From positions 434,001-498,000 of the forward strand of contig CAIKMD010000003.1 in assembly GCA_903828515.1 (NCBI GenBank): a stretch of DNA of 64,000 bases, written 5' to 3'. The DNA comes from an uncultured Rhodospirillales bacterium (lineage in GTDB: Bacteria > Pseudomonadota > Alphaproteobacteria > ATCC43930 > CGMCC-115725). Shown piece after piece: positions 25,416 to 33,771 of the stretch; the stretch's first letter is position 1; each line of letters begins with the position of its first letter. Under the pieces are notes generated by a model. That model searched no databases, was not told the origin of the DNA, and saw nothing but the letters and a program-made list of their open reading frames with translations. The translations under genes were made by a program, and so were the position numbers.

Positions 25416-26216
25416 TTACGGCGCCGTGATTTCCTTGAGCCAAGCGAGAATGACGTCGCGCGATGCCGCGGGCGTGCCGAAATGGTCGGCCTCGACCTCG
25501 ACATACCGGTTCAGCTTGTTGGGTGGCGCGCGGTCATAGCCGAGATTGCGCGGCATCTGCGTCGGATCGCGCAAACCCGAAATCCACAGGACCGGCGCTT
25601 TCAGGTGGATCGTGTTCGCCACGAGGTTCGCGGGGCCGTCGAAGGCGAGAAAGCTCTGATAGATCGATGGTGTCGTGGTGACGTGAAACAAAACCGCGAC
25701 GTTGAGATCGTTGAATTCGGTTTTCTCGTCGCTGTGGCCGGCGGCGGCCAAGGCCTTGGCACGGTCGAGTTCGGGCGCGATCTCGGCGCGGCGGGCGACC
25801 CCGGGTGCCGGGGCAGGCGCCATTGCGATGATGCCTTTCAGACCGTCGTGCCGTGCGCCGAAGGCGAGTGCGCCGCTCGCGCCGAGGCTCTGACCCGCGA
25901 TCACGAACTGGCTGGCGCCGCGCGCCTTGAGCCGCTCGATCGATGCGTCGATGTCGTGGAGACAGTCGAGAAACGGCTCGTCGTAAATCCGCGTGCCCGA
26001 CCAGCACATGTCCGGCCGGTCGACGAGATAACCGGCAGTCTCGAAGCGCGTGGCGAGGCCCTGGCCGAATTGCGTGGCCGAACCTTGCTTGCCGTGAATG
26101 AGGACGATGCCAATCCGGGGCGGTGGCGCTTTCGGGCCTGGGCCCGGCGCTTCGAGCCACAACGCGCCGCCCATCGTGAGAATGAGGACGAGAGCGAGGA
26201 CGAAAGCGCGCCGCAT
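25416..26216 (-). CDS. Alpha/beta hydrolase with N-terminal signal/anchor
   Basis: The 266-residue protein begins MRRAFVLALVLILTMGGALW, a signal peptide or membrane anchor. The hydrolase features are GIVLIHGKQGSATQFGQGLATRF, the nucleophile elbow IAGQSLGASGALAF, and late VEADHFGTPAASRDVILAW with the catalytic His. The PPPRIGIVLIHGKQGS opening is typical of short esterases/lipases of the Hydrolase_4 type. Converges with polA (2-base gap). The pckG gene is upstream on the same strand with 23 bases between. Its substrate is unknown. Confidence 0.8.
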   Translation of the reverse strand: MRRAFVLALVLILTMGGALWLEAPGPGPKAPPPRIGIVLIHGKQGSATQFGQGLATRFETAGYLVDRPDMCWSGTRIYDEPFLDCLHDIDASIERLKARGASQFVIAGQSLGASGALAFGARHDGLKGIIAMAPAPAPGVARRAEIAPELDRAKALAAAGHSDEKTEFNDLNVAVLFHVTTTPSIYQSFLAFDGPANLVANTIHLKAPVLWISGLRDPTQMPRNLGYDRAPPNKLNRYVEVEADHFGTPAASRDVILAWLKEITAP

Positions 26217-26239
26217 ATCGGTGCCACGCGCTCCCGTGC

Positions 26240-28060
26240 CTACTTTGCGGGAACCTGCGCGCTGTGCTCGATCCGTCGCAACAGGTGCTTGCGCTCTTCT
26301 TCCATCTCGGCGGGCAGGCGAGTGCCGAAACGATCGAACCATTCCTGCTGGTCGTCGGCTTCGCCACGCGCCTCCTTCGGGTCGACCGCCATGATCTTGG
26401 CGAAACGGTCGGCCGTGAAAGGAAGGCCTTGCCAGTTGATGTCCTGGAAATGCGGAACGTAGCCGAACGGAGTCTCGGCCGGTTTCGCCGCGCGGTTGCG
26501 GACCCGATCGACGATCCATTTGATGACGCGCATGTTTTCGCCGAAACCCGGCCAGGCGAATTTGCCGTTCTCGTCCTTGCGGAACCAGTTGACGCGATAG
26601 ATGCGCGGCAGGTGCTTGACCCGCTTTTCCATCGACAGCCAGTGATTCCAGTAATCGGCCATGTTGTAGCCGCAGAACGGCAGCATCGCGAAAGGATCGC
26701 GGCGGATCGCGGCCTGGTTGTCGGCCGCGGCGGTCGCTTCGGAGCCGAGGGTCGCCGCAAGATAGACGCCGTGCTTCCAGTTGAAGCTCTCGAACACGAG
26801 CGGGAAGGTACGCGACAGACGGCCGCCGAAGATGAAGGCCGAGATCGGAACGCCGGCGGGATCTTCCCATGCCGGATCGATGCTCGGGCATTGGCTGGCG
26901 TGCACGGTGAAGCGCGAATTGGCGTGCGCGGCAACGCGACCGCTGTCGGGCGTCCAATCCTTGCCCTGCCAATCGATCAGATGCGCGGGCGGCTTGTCGG
27001 TGAGGCCTTCCCACCACACATCGCCGTCATCGGTCAGCGCGACGTTGGTGAACAACACGTCGTGACCCAGGGTCGCGATCGCGTTGGGATTGGTTTTCAT
27101 GCCCGTGCCCGGCGCCACGCCGAAGAAGCCGGCCTCGGGATTGATCGCGCGCAGCGTGCCGTCGGGCTGCGGCTTGATCCAGGCGATGTCGTCGCCGATC
27201 GTCCGCACCTTCCAGCCGTCGAACGCCGCCGGCGGCACCAGCATCGCGAGATTGGTCTTGCCGCAGGCTGACGGGAACGCCGCCGCGACATAGGTCTTTT
27301 CGCCCTCGGGGCTTTCGATGCCCAGGATCAGCATGTGCTCGGCCAGCCAGCCTTGCTCGCGCCCGAGCATCGAGGCGATACGCAGCGAGAAACATTTCTT
27401 GCCGAGGAGCGCGTTGCCGCCATAGCCCGAGCCGTAGGAAACGATCGAATGCTCTTCGGGATAATGGACGATGTATTTGTGCTGGCCGTTGCAGGGCCAG
27501 GCGACGTCTTTCTGCCCGGGCGCCAACGGTGCGCCGACCGAGTGAAGGCAGGGCACGAAGTCGCCGTCGCCGAGTTGGTCGAGAACGTTCTGCCCGACGC
27601 GGGTCATCAACCGCATGCTGACGACGACATAGGGCGAATCGGTAAGTTGCACGCCGATATGCGAGATCGGCGAGCCCAAGGGACCCATGCTGAACGGGAT
27701 CACGTACATCGTCCGGCCGCGCATCGCGCCGTCGAACAGACGATCCATCGTCGCGTGCATCTCGGTCGGGTCGACCCAGTTGTTGGTCGGCCCGGCATCT
27801 TCCTTCAGCTTCGAGCAGATGAAGGTGCGGTCCTCGACGCGTGCCACATCGGCGGCGTCGGAACGCGCGAGATAGGAATTGGGGCGCTTCTCGGGGTTCA
27901 GCTTGATAAGGGTGCCGGAGGCGACCATCTCGGCGTAAAGCCGTTCGGCCTCGGCGGCGGAACCGTCGCACCAATGCACGCGGTCGGGCTGACATTTGGT
28001 CGCGATCTCTTCGACCCAGGCCAGCAGCTTGTGATTTCGCGTTCGTCCTGCGGTGCTCAT
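26240..28060 (-). CDS. pckG: Phosphoenolpyruvate carboxykinase (GTP)
   Basis: The 606-residue protein matches the GTP-dependent family in length and motifs: [20 protein letters not shown] near the start, [21 protein letters not shown], the P-loop [15 protein letters not shown], and [24 protein letters not shown]. It converts oxaloacetate and GTP to PEP, GDP and CO2, the first step of gluconeogenesis. The ATP-type enzyme is a different sequence family. It is divergent, across the HugZ-like gene, from chvI/chvG. A GCTGGA-AAA-TCCAGC hairpin lies about 42 bases upstream of the start and could take part in control. Confidence 0.96.
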   Translation of the reverse strand: MSTAGRTRNHKLLAWVEEIATKCQPDRVHWCDGSAAEAERLYAEMVASGTLIKLNPEKRPNSYLARSDAADVARVEDRTFICSKLKEDAGPTNNWVDPTEMHATMDRLFDGAMRGRTMYVIPFSMGPLGSPISHIGVQLTDSPYVVVSMRLMTRVGQNVLDQLGDGDFVPCLHSVGAPLAPGQKDVAWPCNGQHKYIVHYPEEHSIVSYGSGYGGNALLGKKCFSLRIASMLGREQGWLAEHMLILGIESPEGEKTYVAAAFPSACGKTNLAMLVPPAAFDGWKVRTIGDDIAWIKPQPDGTLRAINPEAGFFGVAPGTGMKTNPNAIATLGHDVLFTNVALTDDGDVWWEGLTDKPPAHLIDWQGKDWTPDSGRVAAHANSRFTVHASQCPSIDPAWEDPAGVPISAFIFGGRLSRTFPLVFESFNWKHGVYLAATLGSEATAAADNQAAIRRDPFAMLPFCGYNMADYWNHWLSMEKRVKHLPRIYRVNWFRKDENGKFAWPGFGENMRVIKWIVDRVRNRAAKPAETPFGYVPHFQDINWQGLPFTADRFAKIMAVDPKEARGEADDQQEWFDRFGTRLPAEMEEERKHLLRRIEHSAQVPAK

Positions 28061-28101
28061 GCCACGCCTCGTGCCAGAATGATGAACTGATGAAAGAGGC
28101 C

Positions 28102-28116
28102 GCTGGAAAATCCAGC
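28102..28116. promoter_or_regulatory. Perfect 6-bp dyad upstream of pckG
   Basis: GCTGGA and TCCAGC pair around AAA. On the pckG strand this lies 42-56 bases before the start codon, within the leader or promoter. It could be an operator or a small leader hairpin. Confidence 0.35.
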
Positions 28117-28273
28117 AGCGAAATAAGCGGCAGGCACGGCGCTACCTCCAGGCTGACTGAGGGCCCTTGATTGACGACCGATGCTGCCCGAACCGTTTTG
28201 GGCATCGGCCATTTAGCCCGCTCCCAAAACTATCGCCCCGGCGCGGCCGGTGCAATGTCCTTGCGTCTTAAGG

Positions 28274-29029
28274 TTACTGCGACGTTCCGCCGCGACGGGC
28301 GGATTGTGCAAGTGCAATAAAGGCTTGTCGGATGGTCTCGGCGTCGCCGACCGGCGCCGGAAAGTCCAGTCGGGCGACCGTTCCACCGCGACGAAGGTCG
28401 GCGCCCTCGGGATCGACGCCGGTGAGACGCCACCCCGTTCCGACCTGGCCAAGCAGGCGTTCCGCATAGAGATCGAGGGTTGCCGCGTGGTCGCCATTCA
28501 TGTGCCGAAGGACGTCGTCCTCGGCCGCGCGCAACCAAGCAGTGTCGTTGCCGCGGTGCAGCAGTTGGTCGGCCTCGATCCAATGGATTTGGCCAAATCC
28601 GGCGACCAGGTGCGCCCGCGTCACGCACATGCGGTAGAGATTGAAGTCGTGAAAGCTCGCGTAAATTTCGGCCGAGGGGTGGCGTCGGATGTAGCGCGCC
28701 CGCAAATCAGGATCGAACACCGGGGTTATATCGCCCAGCACGGTCACACGCGACCCGGTTAGTGTTTCCTCGCATCCGACGGTCCCGTCGAAGAGCAGCG
28801 AGGCCCTGGCGTCTCGTCTCAGGTTTTTGGTGTGTTCGGCAATCTCGGAAATGAACAGCATGGGGCTGGCATCGAGATCGCAGGCGACCAGGACAAGCGA
28901 TGCATAGGGGAGGGTTCCGGTCTCGACCGCGAAATTGGTGGCGAGCGCGGCGCGGTCGATGCTCCGCATCAAATGGCGGGCTGTGACGGCCGGCGGTGGA
29001 TTGGCGGACGGTGTTTCGGGATTGGCCAT
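28274..29029 (-). CDS. HugZ-like pyridoxamine-phosphate-oxidase-fold protein with DUF2470 domain
   Basis: The 251-residue protein has a split-barrel N-domain (AVTARHLMRSIDRAALATNF, then PYASLVLVACDLDASPMLFISEIAEHTKNLRRDARASLLF) and a C-terminal DUF2470 domain (EDDVLRHMNGDHAATLDLYAERLL). This two-domain layout is that of HugZ/HutZ-like heme-binding or heme-degrading proteins. The HMNGDH segment provides the characteristic His residues. It is therefore probably a heme-utilisation or flavin/heme-binding protein, although members of unknown role exist. It diverges from chvI across 149 bases, and pckG lies 213 bases downstream on the same strand. Confidence 0.87.
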   Translation of the reverse strand: MANPETPSANPPPAVTARHLMRSIDRAALATNFAVETGTLPYASLVLVACDLDASPMLFISEIAEHTKNLRRDARASLLFDGTVGCEETLTGSRVTVLGDITPVFDPDLRARYIRRHPSAEIYASFHDFNLYRMCVTRAHLVAGFGQIHWIEADQLLHRGNDTAWLRAAEDDVLRHMNGDHAATLDLYAERLLGQVGTGWRLTGVDPEGADLRRGGTVARLDFPAPVGDAETIRQAFIALAQSARRGGTSQ

Positions 29030-29070
29030 GGGCGCATTGTGTCCCGGATCGTATGCGGTTCGGAAGTGGG

Positions 29071-29076
29071 TATAAT
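29071..29076 (+). promoter_or_regulatory. Candidate -10 box of the chvI-chvG operon
   Basis: A perfect TATAAT lies 103 bases before the chvI start. No convincing -35 box is found at 16-18 bases upstream, so it may rely on an activator. Confidence 0.4.
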
Positions 29077-29178
29077 GCTTAAATAAATGGCGTCGCGGCG
29101 CCGCGCTCCCGCCTTAAAGCTGCCACACTGGGGCGTAAGGGTGCGGTCAACACGCTGCTGTCGCGAAAGGACCTTTTA

Positions 29179-29874
29179 ATGCCGAATACGATTGCCCTGG
29201 TCGATGACGACCGCAACATCCTCACCTCGGTCGGCATGGCGCTCGAGGCCGAAGGCTTCACCGTGCGCTCCTATACCGATGGTGCCGAGGCGCTGAAGGG
29301 CATTACCGCTCAGCCGGTCGACCTTGCCGTCCTCGATATCAAAATGCCGCGCATGGACGGGATGGAATTGTTGAGCCATCTCCGCAAGGACAGCGCGATA
29401 CCGGTGATCTTTCTGACTTCGAAAGACGACGAGGTCGATGAGGTCCTTGGTCTCCGGATGGGCGCCGACGACTACATCAAAAAGCCTTTCTCGCAGCGCC
29501 TGCTGGTCGAGCGGATTCGGGCGTTGCTTCGGCGCGGCGAATTGGCGCGCGGTACCGAGGCGGAATCCGAGCCCGCGATTCAGCGCGGCGAATTGCGGCT
29601 CGATCCCGGTCGCCACCAATGCACCTGGAAGGGTCTGAACGTCGACCTGACGGTCACCGAGTTTCTGCTGCTCAAGTCGCTGGCGCTGCGCCCCGGCCAC
29701 GTCAAAAGTCGCGACCAGTTGATGGATGGCGCTTACGGCGAGCACATCTATGTCGATGACCGCACGATCGACAGTCACGTGAAGCGTCTGCGCAAAAAGT
29801 TCAAGGAAGTCGATACCGACTTCGCACAAATCGAAACGCTTTATGGCGTCGGATACCGTTACCGCGACAACTAA
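29179..29874 (+). CDS. chvI: Response regulator ChvI (OmpR family)
   Basis: The 231-residue regulator starts [20 protein letters not shown]. The receiver domain (residues 1-120) has the acidic pocket DDD at 9-11, the phosphoacceptor Asp53 in [13 protein letters not shown], Thr in [17 protein letters not shown], and Lys in YIKKPFSQ. The winged-helix output domain (about 140-231) has [23 protein letters not shown] and [17 protein letters not shown]. ChvI controls envelope, acid and host-related genes in rhizobia. It is the first gene of an operon with chvG. Confidence 0.95.
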   Translation: MPNTIALVDDDRNILTSVGMALEAEGFTVRSYTDGAEALKGITAQPVDLAVLDIKMPRMDGMELLSHLRKDSAIPVIFLTSKDDEVDEVLGLRMGADDYIKKPFSQRLLVERIRALLRRGELARGTEAESEPAIQRGELRLDPGRHQCTWKGLNVDLTVTEFLLLKSLALRPGHVKSRDQLMDGAYGEHIYVDDRTIDSHVKRLRKKFKEVDTDFAQIETLYGVGYRYRDN

Positions 29875-31540
29875 AGCGCCGCTCCGCGCGACCGTGGACC
29901 CCGTGTCTTCGGTCGCGCGCGAAGCGTCACCGCGCCGGCGGCGATCCTGGTGGTCGCCGCTCACATGGCGGATTCTTGCGATCAATATGCTGGCCGTGGC
30001 GCTTCTGGGCGGTGGTCAGCTTTACCTCGGCGAATACCAGAACAACCTCGTCAGCGCGCAAACCGAAGCGCTCAAGACGCAGGGCCAGATCTTCGCCGCC
30101 GCTTTGGGCGAAGGCGCGGTGACCGACGCTTTGTCCAACGGCGAAAGCCTCCTGCCCGATTTGTCGCGCGACATGATGCGGCGCCTGGTCGAGCCGACTC
30201 ATACGCGCGCGCGCCTGTTCAACGAAAAACGCGAGTTGCTCGGCGATACGCGCGTGCTCGGCGGTCCGGGGCGTTCGGTCGAAATCGACGAATTGCCGCC
30301 GCCCGATCAAGGCAGTCCCGCGACCCGGTTCGCGCATCGACTCTATGACCGGATCGTCGCCCGTATTCCCTGGGGCGCGACCTACACGCCCTTCGCCGAT
30401 CCCGGTATCGAACACGCCGCCGACTACCCCGAGGTCCAACGCGCCTACCAGGGCGACATCGCCACCGCCGTGCATCTCGATCCCGACACGCAAGGCTTGG
30501 TGATGACGGCGGCGGTGCCGGTGCAGCACTACAAGCAGGTGCTCGGCGTCGTGTTGTTGTCGTCGGGCAGTGCCGACATCGAACAGGCGGTGCGCTCGGT
30601 ACGGTTCGCGATCCTCAAGCTTTTCCTAGCCGCGTTCGGCGTTACCGTCCTGCTCTCCCTGTACCTCGCGGGTACGATCGCGCGGCCGGTGCGTCTGCTC
30701 GCCGCCGCTGCCGAGCAGGTTCGGCGCGGCCATGGCCGGCGTTTCACGATTCCCGATTTCGGCCGTCGTCGGGACGAGATTGGCGATCTGTCCCGCGCGC
30801 TGCATGACATGACTGCGGCCTTATGGCTGCGCATGGATGCGATCGAGCATTTCGCCGCCGATGTCGCGCATGAGATTAAAAATCCGCTGACGTCGTTGCG
30901 CAGCGCGGTCGAAACCGCCGCGCGGGTCGACGACCCGGTCAAACAGCGCCGGCTGCTGGCCGTCGTGATCGAGGATGTCCGACGGCTTGACCGGCTGATC
31001 ACCGATATTTCCAATGCATCCCGTCTCGATGCCGAATTGTCGCGTGGCGAAAGCACGACGGTGGCGCTCGGCCCCTTGCTCGAGACGCTCGTCGGTTTCT
31101 ATCGCGAGACGGCGTCCCCCAGCGCGCCGCAATTCGTGTTGGACCTGCCGTCCGGTGCCACGGGAAAGCTGCTGCCGGTCGCCGGCATCGAAGACCGGCT
31201 GGTGCAGGTCTTCCGCAATCTGATCGACAATGCGCTCTCGTTCAGCCCGTCGACCGGCACTATCGTGATCCGGGCGCGACCCATCGGCGACAAGGTACAG
31301 GTGGTGATCGACGACGACGGCCCCGGCCTGCCCGACGGGAAACTCGAGGCCGTCTTCAACCGCTTTTACAGCGAGCGCCCTGCCGGCGAGGCGTTCGGCA
31401 TGCATTCGGGTCTCGGTCTCGCGATCGCCAAGCAGATCGTCGAGACCTATCACGGCTCGATCCGGGCGCAGAACCGTTATGACCACGATGGGCGCCTGCT
31501 CGGCGCGCGTTTCGTCGTCGAGTTCGCGACCGAAGGCTAA
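29843..31540 (+). CDS. chvG: Sensor histidine kinase ChvG
   Basis: The 565-residue membrane kinase begins within the end of chvI (32-base overlap). TM1 lies around [19 protein letters not shown] and TM2 around [21 protein letters not shown]; the region between (about 190 residues) is periplasmic. A HAMP-like [27 protein letters not shown] follows. The H-box is [21 protein letters not shown], then the ATPase: [40 protein letters not shown]. The first 38 residues are unlike a membrane lead-in, so a later start (GTG near 29894) is possible. The partner is ChvI. Confidence 0.93.
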   Translation: MASDTVTATTKAPLRATVDPVSSVAREASPRRRRSWWSPLTWRILAINMLAVALLGGGQLYLGEYQNNLVSAQTEALKTQGQIFAAALGEGAVTDALSNGESLLPDLSRDMMRRLVEPTHTRARLFNEKRELLGDTRVLGGPGRSVEIDELPPPDQGSPATRFAHRLYDRIVARIPWGATYTPFADPGIEHAADYPEVQRAYQGDIATAVHLDPDTQGLVMTAAVPVQHYKQVLGVVLLSSGSADIEQAVRSVRFAILKLFLAAFGVTVLLSLYLAGTIARPVRLLAAAAEQVRRGHGRRFTIPDFGRRRDEIGDLSRALHDMTAALWLRMDAIEHFAADVAHEIKNPLTSLRSAVETAARVDDPVKQRRLLAVVIEDVRRLDRLITDISNASRLDAELSRGESTTVALGPLLETLVGFYRETASPSAPQFVLDLPSGATGKLLPVAGIEDRLVQVFRNLIDNALSFSPSTGTIVIRARPIGDKVQVVIDDDGPGLPDGKLEAVFNRFYSERPAGEAFGMHSGLGLAIAKQIVETYHGSIRAQNRYDHDGRLLGARFVVEFATEG

Positions 31541-31719
31541 GCATTGCCGATAGGCTCGCCCCGCCCGAGTGCAGGGCAAAAGCCTTGGAAATCCGTGCGC
31601 TAGTGATTGATGGGGAACCGGCCCACACCCCCAAGCCGTTGATTAATTATAAGTTTTCGGCTTCGCTGCAACGCCAAATTGATTGACTTTGGCTCAAGAG
31701 CGGCGCACTAGAGCGGCCC

Positions 31720-32145
31720 ATGATCCGGGTCCATGGCACATCGGTCGCTCTCGGGGACGAGGGGATCCTGTTGCGCGGTCCGTCCGGATGCGGAAAATCG
31801 GACTTGGCATTGCGATTGATCGATCAGGGTGGGCGCCTCGTGGCCGACGACCAGACCGAACTTCACCTCGATGGAGACGAGATTGCGATGACCGCGCCCG
31901 CGGTGATCGCGGGTCGTATCGAAGTGCGCGGACTCGGCATCGTCAGCGTGCCGAGCCGTGCCTCGGCGCCGTTGCGCCTCGTGGTCGACCTGGTGCCGCC
32001 GGCCGAGATCGAGCGCATGCCCGAAGCGGCGACCTGCGAAATTCTCGGCCATGCCATCAAGCGCGTGGCGCTCGCGCCGTTCGAAGCCTCCGCGCCGGCG
32101 AAATTGCGCCTCGCGTTGCGCGCTAGCGCCATGGTGGCGCCGTGA
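31720..32145 (+). CDS. hprK: HPr kinase/phosphorylase (short alphaproteobacterial type)
   Basis: The 141-residue protein lacks the N-terminal domain found in Firmicutes HprK, as is usual in alphaproteobacteria. The P-loop is GPSGCGKSD (residues 20-28). The characteristic HprK segment IEVRGLGIVSVP follows. The enzyme phosphorylates a serine on HPr (Ser61 here). Its gene, rapZ, EIIA, HPr and Enzyme I are tightly packed; its stop overlaps the rapZ GTG start. A 179-base gap to chvG suggests a separate promoter. A possible -35-like TTGACT is at 31683, but no clear -10 box is found. Confidence 0.93.
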   Translation: MIRVHGTSVALGDEGILLRGPSGCGKSDLALRLIDQGGRLVADDQTELHLDGDEIAMTAPAVIAGRIEVRGLGIVSVPSRASAPLRLVVDLVPPAEIERMPEAATCEILGHAIKRVALAPFEASAPAKLRLALRASAMVAP

Positions 32146-33056
32146 GCACCCATCGTGGTGGCCGGCTTCTCGTCGTCACCGGCATGTCCGGCGCCGGTCG
32201 TTCGACCGCGCTCAAGACTTTCGAGGACATGGGATACGAGGCGGTCGACAATCTGCCGCTTTCCCTGTTGCCCAATCTGGTCGTGCCGACAACGACGCAT
32301 CTGCCGCTCGCCGTGGGCGTCGATGTGCGCACCCGTGACTTCGCGGTACCGGCGCTGGTTGCCGCGCTCGACCGGCTGGTGGTCGAGAATGATCTCGATC
32401 TGCGGATCGTGTTTCTCGATTGCGACGACGACCGGCTCGCGCGCCGTTACACCGAGACGCGTCGCCGCCACCCGCTCGCGGGCGAGCGTCCGGTGGCTGA
32501 CGGGATCAAGCTCGAACGCGAACGCGTTCGCCCGTTGCGCGACCGCGCCGACCTCGTGATCGATACGTCGATGCTCAATCCGGGCGATCTGAAGCGCGTC
32601 CTGATCGGCCATTTCGGCATCGATGCCGCGCCGGCATTCAGTGTCTTCGTGACGTCTTTCTCCTATCGCAACGGATTGCCGCGCGATGCCGATCTCGTCA
32701 TCGACGTGCGTTTCCTGCGTAATCCGCATTACGTGCCGGGGCTGCAGCCGCTGAACGGCAAGGACAAGGCGGTCGGCGAATACATCGCCGCCGATCCCGA
32801 TTTTCATTCCCTCTTCGACGAACTCGATGCCTGGCTCGGCCGGCTGCTGCCGCGCTACGAGCGCGAGGGGAAAACCTATCTCACCATCGCCATTGGTTGC
32901 ACCGGTGGTCGCCATCGCTCGGTCTATGTCGCCGAGCTGCTGGCGGCCCGACTCAGCCGTGACGGACGTCACGTCGCCGTCGCGCATCGCGACCTCGACG
33001 TGAACGCCGGAACGGATCACGAGACGGTGCAGGCTGCCGTAAAGGATTTCGCATGA
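32142..33056 (+). CDS. rapZ: RNase adapter protein RapZ (P-loop ATPase)
   Basis: The 304-residue protein starts at a GTG that overlaps the hprK stop (GTGA). It has the Walker A variant GMSGAGRST (residues 14-22), DNLPLSLLPNL, the VRFLRNPHYVPGLQ segment near residue 190, and the C-terminal signature IAIGCTGGRHRSVYVAELLA. In enterobacteria RapZ guides RNase E to a small RNA that controls glucosamine-6-phosphate synthesis. Its role in alphaproteobacteria is less clear, but it stays linked to hprK and HPr. The length (about 285-305) is normal. Confidence 0.95.
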   Translation: MSTHRGGRLLVVTGMSGAGRSTALKTFEDMGYEAVDNLPLSLLPNLVVPTTTHLPLAVGVDVRTRDFAVPALVAALDRLVVENDLDLRIVFLDCDDDRLARRYTETRRRHPLAGERPVADGIKLERERVRPLRDRADLVIDTSMLNPGDLKRVLIGHFGIDAAPAFSVFVTSFSYRNGLPRDADLVIDVRFLRNPHYVPGLQPLNGKDKAVGEYIAADPDFHSLFDELDAWLGRLLPRYEREGKTYLTIAIGCTGGRHRSVYVAELLAARLSRDGRHVAVAHRDLDVNAGTDHETVQAAVKDFA

Positions 33057-33457
33057 TTGGAATGGTTCTCGTCACCCACGGCCGGCTCGCGGCCGAGTTC
33101 ATTGCCGCGCTGGAACATGTCGTGGGTGCGCAACGCAATGTCGCCTCGGTCTGCATCGGTCCCGAAGACGACATGGAGCGCCGGCGTCAGGATATTTTGC
33201 GGGCGATTGCCGAGGTCGACGCGGGCAAGGGCGTCGTGCTGCTGACCGACATGTTCGGCGGCACGCCGTCGAACCTGGCGATCTCGGTGATGGACAAGGC
33301 GCGCATCGAGGTCATCGCCGGCGTCAACCTGCCGATGCTGATCAAGCTCGCGAGCCTACGCGAAAGCGAGACCTTGGCCGAGGCCGTGCGGGGTGCCCAG
33401 GAAGCCGGGCGCAAATATATCAACGTCGCGTCCCAGCTTCTCGCCGACGCGCGTTGA
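33053..33457 (+). CDS. PTS EIIA component, mannose type
   Basis: The 134-residue protein begins MIGMVLVTHGRLAAEF, with the phosphorylated His9 in the VTHG motif of EIIA-Man domains. VVLLTDMFGGTPSNLAISVMD is the second family hallmark, followed by GVNLPMLIKLASLRE. No EIIB, EIIC or EIID gene is nearby, so phosphate probably ends on this protein and acts as a signal rather than driving sugar uptake. Overlaps rapZ by 4 bases and HPr by one (TGATG). Confidence 0.93.
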   Translation: MIGMVLVTHGRLAAEFIAALEHVVGAQRNVASVCIGPEDDMERRRQDILRAIAEVDAGKGVVLLTDMFGGTPSNLAISVMDKARIEVIAGVNLPMLIKLASLRESETLAEAVRGAQEAGRKYINVASQLLADAR

Positions 33458-33771
33458 TGGACGAGGCGCCGCCGCCATCCTCCGACGGCGCCGCTCCGGC
33501 GCCGGTGCAACGCGATGTCGTGATCTGCAACCAACGCGGACTGCATGCTCGCGCCGCCGCCCGCTTCGTTAAGCTCTCCTTTGAATTCGATGCCGAGGTG
33601 ATGGTGGCGAAGAACGGCCCTGCCGTGTCGGGTCGCTCGATCATGGGGCTGATGATGCTGGCCGCGGGCCCCGGCACCGAGTTGCAATTATCGGCGACGG
33701 GTCCCGATGCCGTGCGCGCGATCGATGCGCTCGCGGCCCTGGTCACGGGCGGGTTCGACGAAACCCAATGA
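33457..33771 (+). CDS. ptsH: Phosphocarrier protein HPr
   Basis: The 104-residue protein has a 19-residue Pro/Ala-rich lead (DEAPPPSSDGAAPAP) before the HPr domain. The phosphocarrier His30 lies in RGLHARAAARFVKL, and the HprK target Ser61 in SGRSIMGLMMLAAG. The ATG at 33457 shares one base with the EIIA stop; the TTG at 33454 is an unlikely alternative. It receives phosphate from Enzyme I and passes it to EIIA, while HprK can modify Ser61. It is followed by Enzyme I with a 4-base overlap. Confidence 0.94.
   Translation: MDEAPPPSSDGAAPAPVQRDVVICNQRGLHARAAARFVKLSFEFDAEVMVAKNGPAVSGRSIMGLMMLAAGPGTELQLSATGPDAVRAIDALAALVTGGFDETQ

Noticed and set aside
31633-31663. AAGCCG-N19-CGGCTT between chvG and hprK as a regulatory site
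   Set aside because: Six-bp arms with a long spacer are expected by chance at this GC content.
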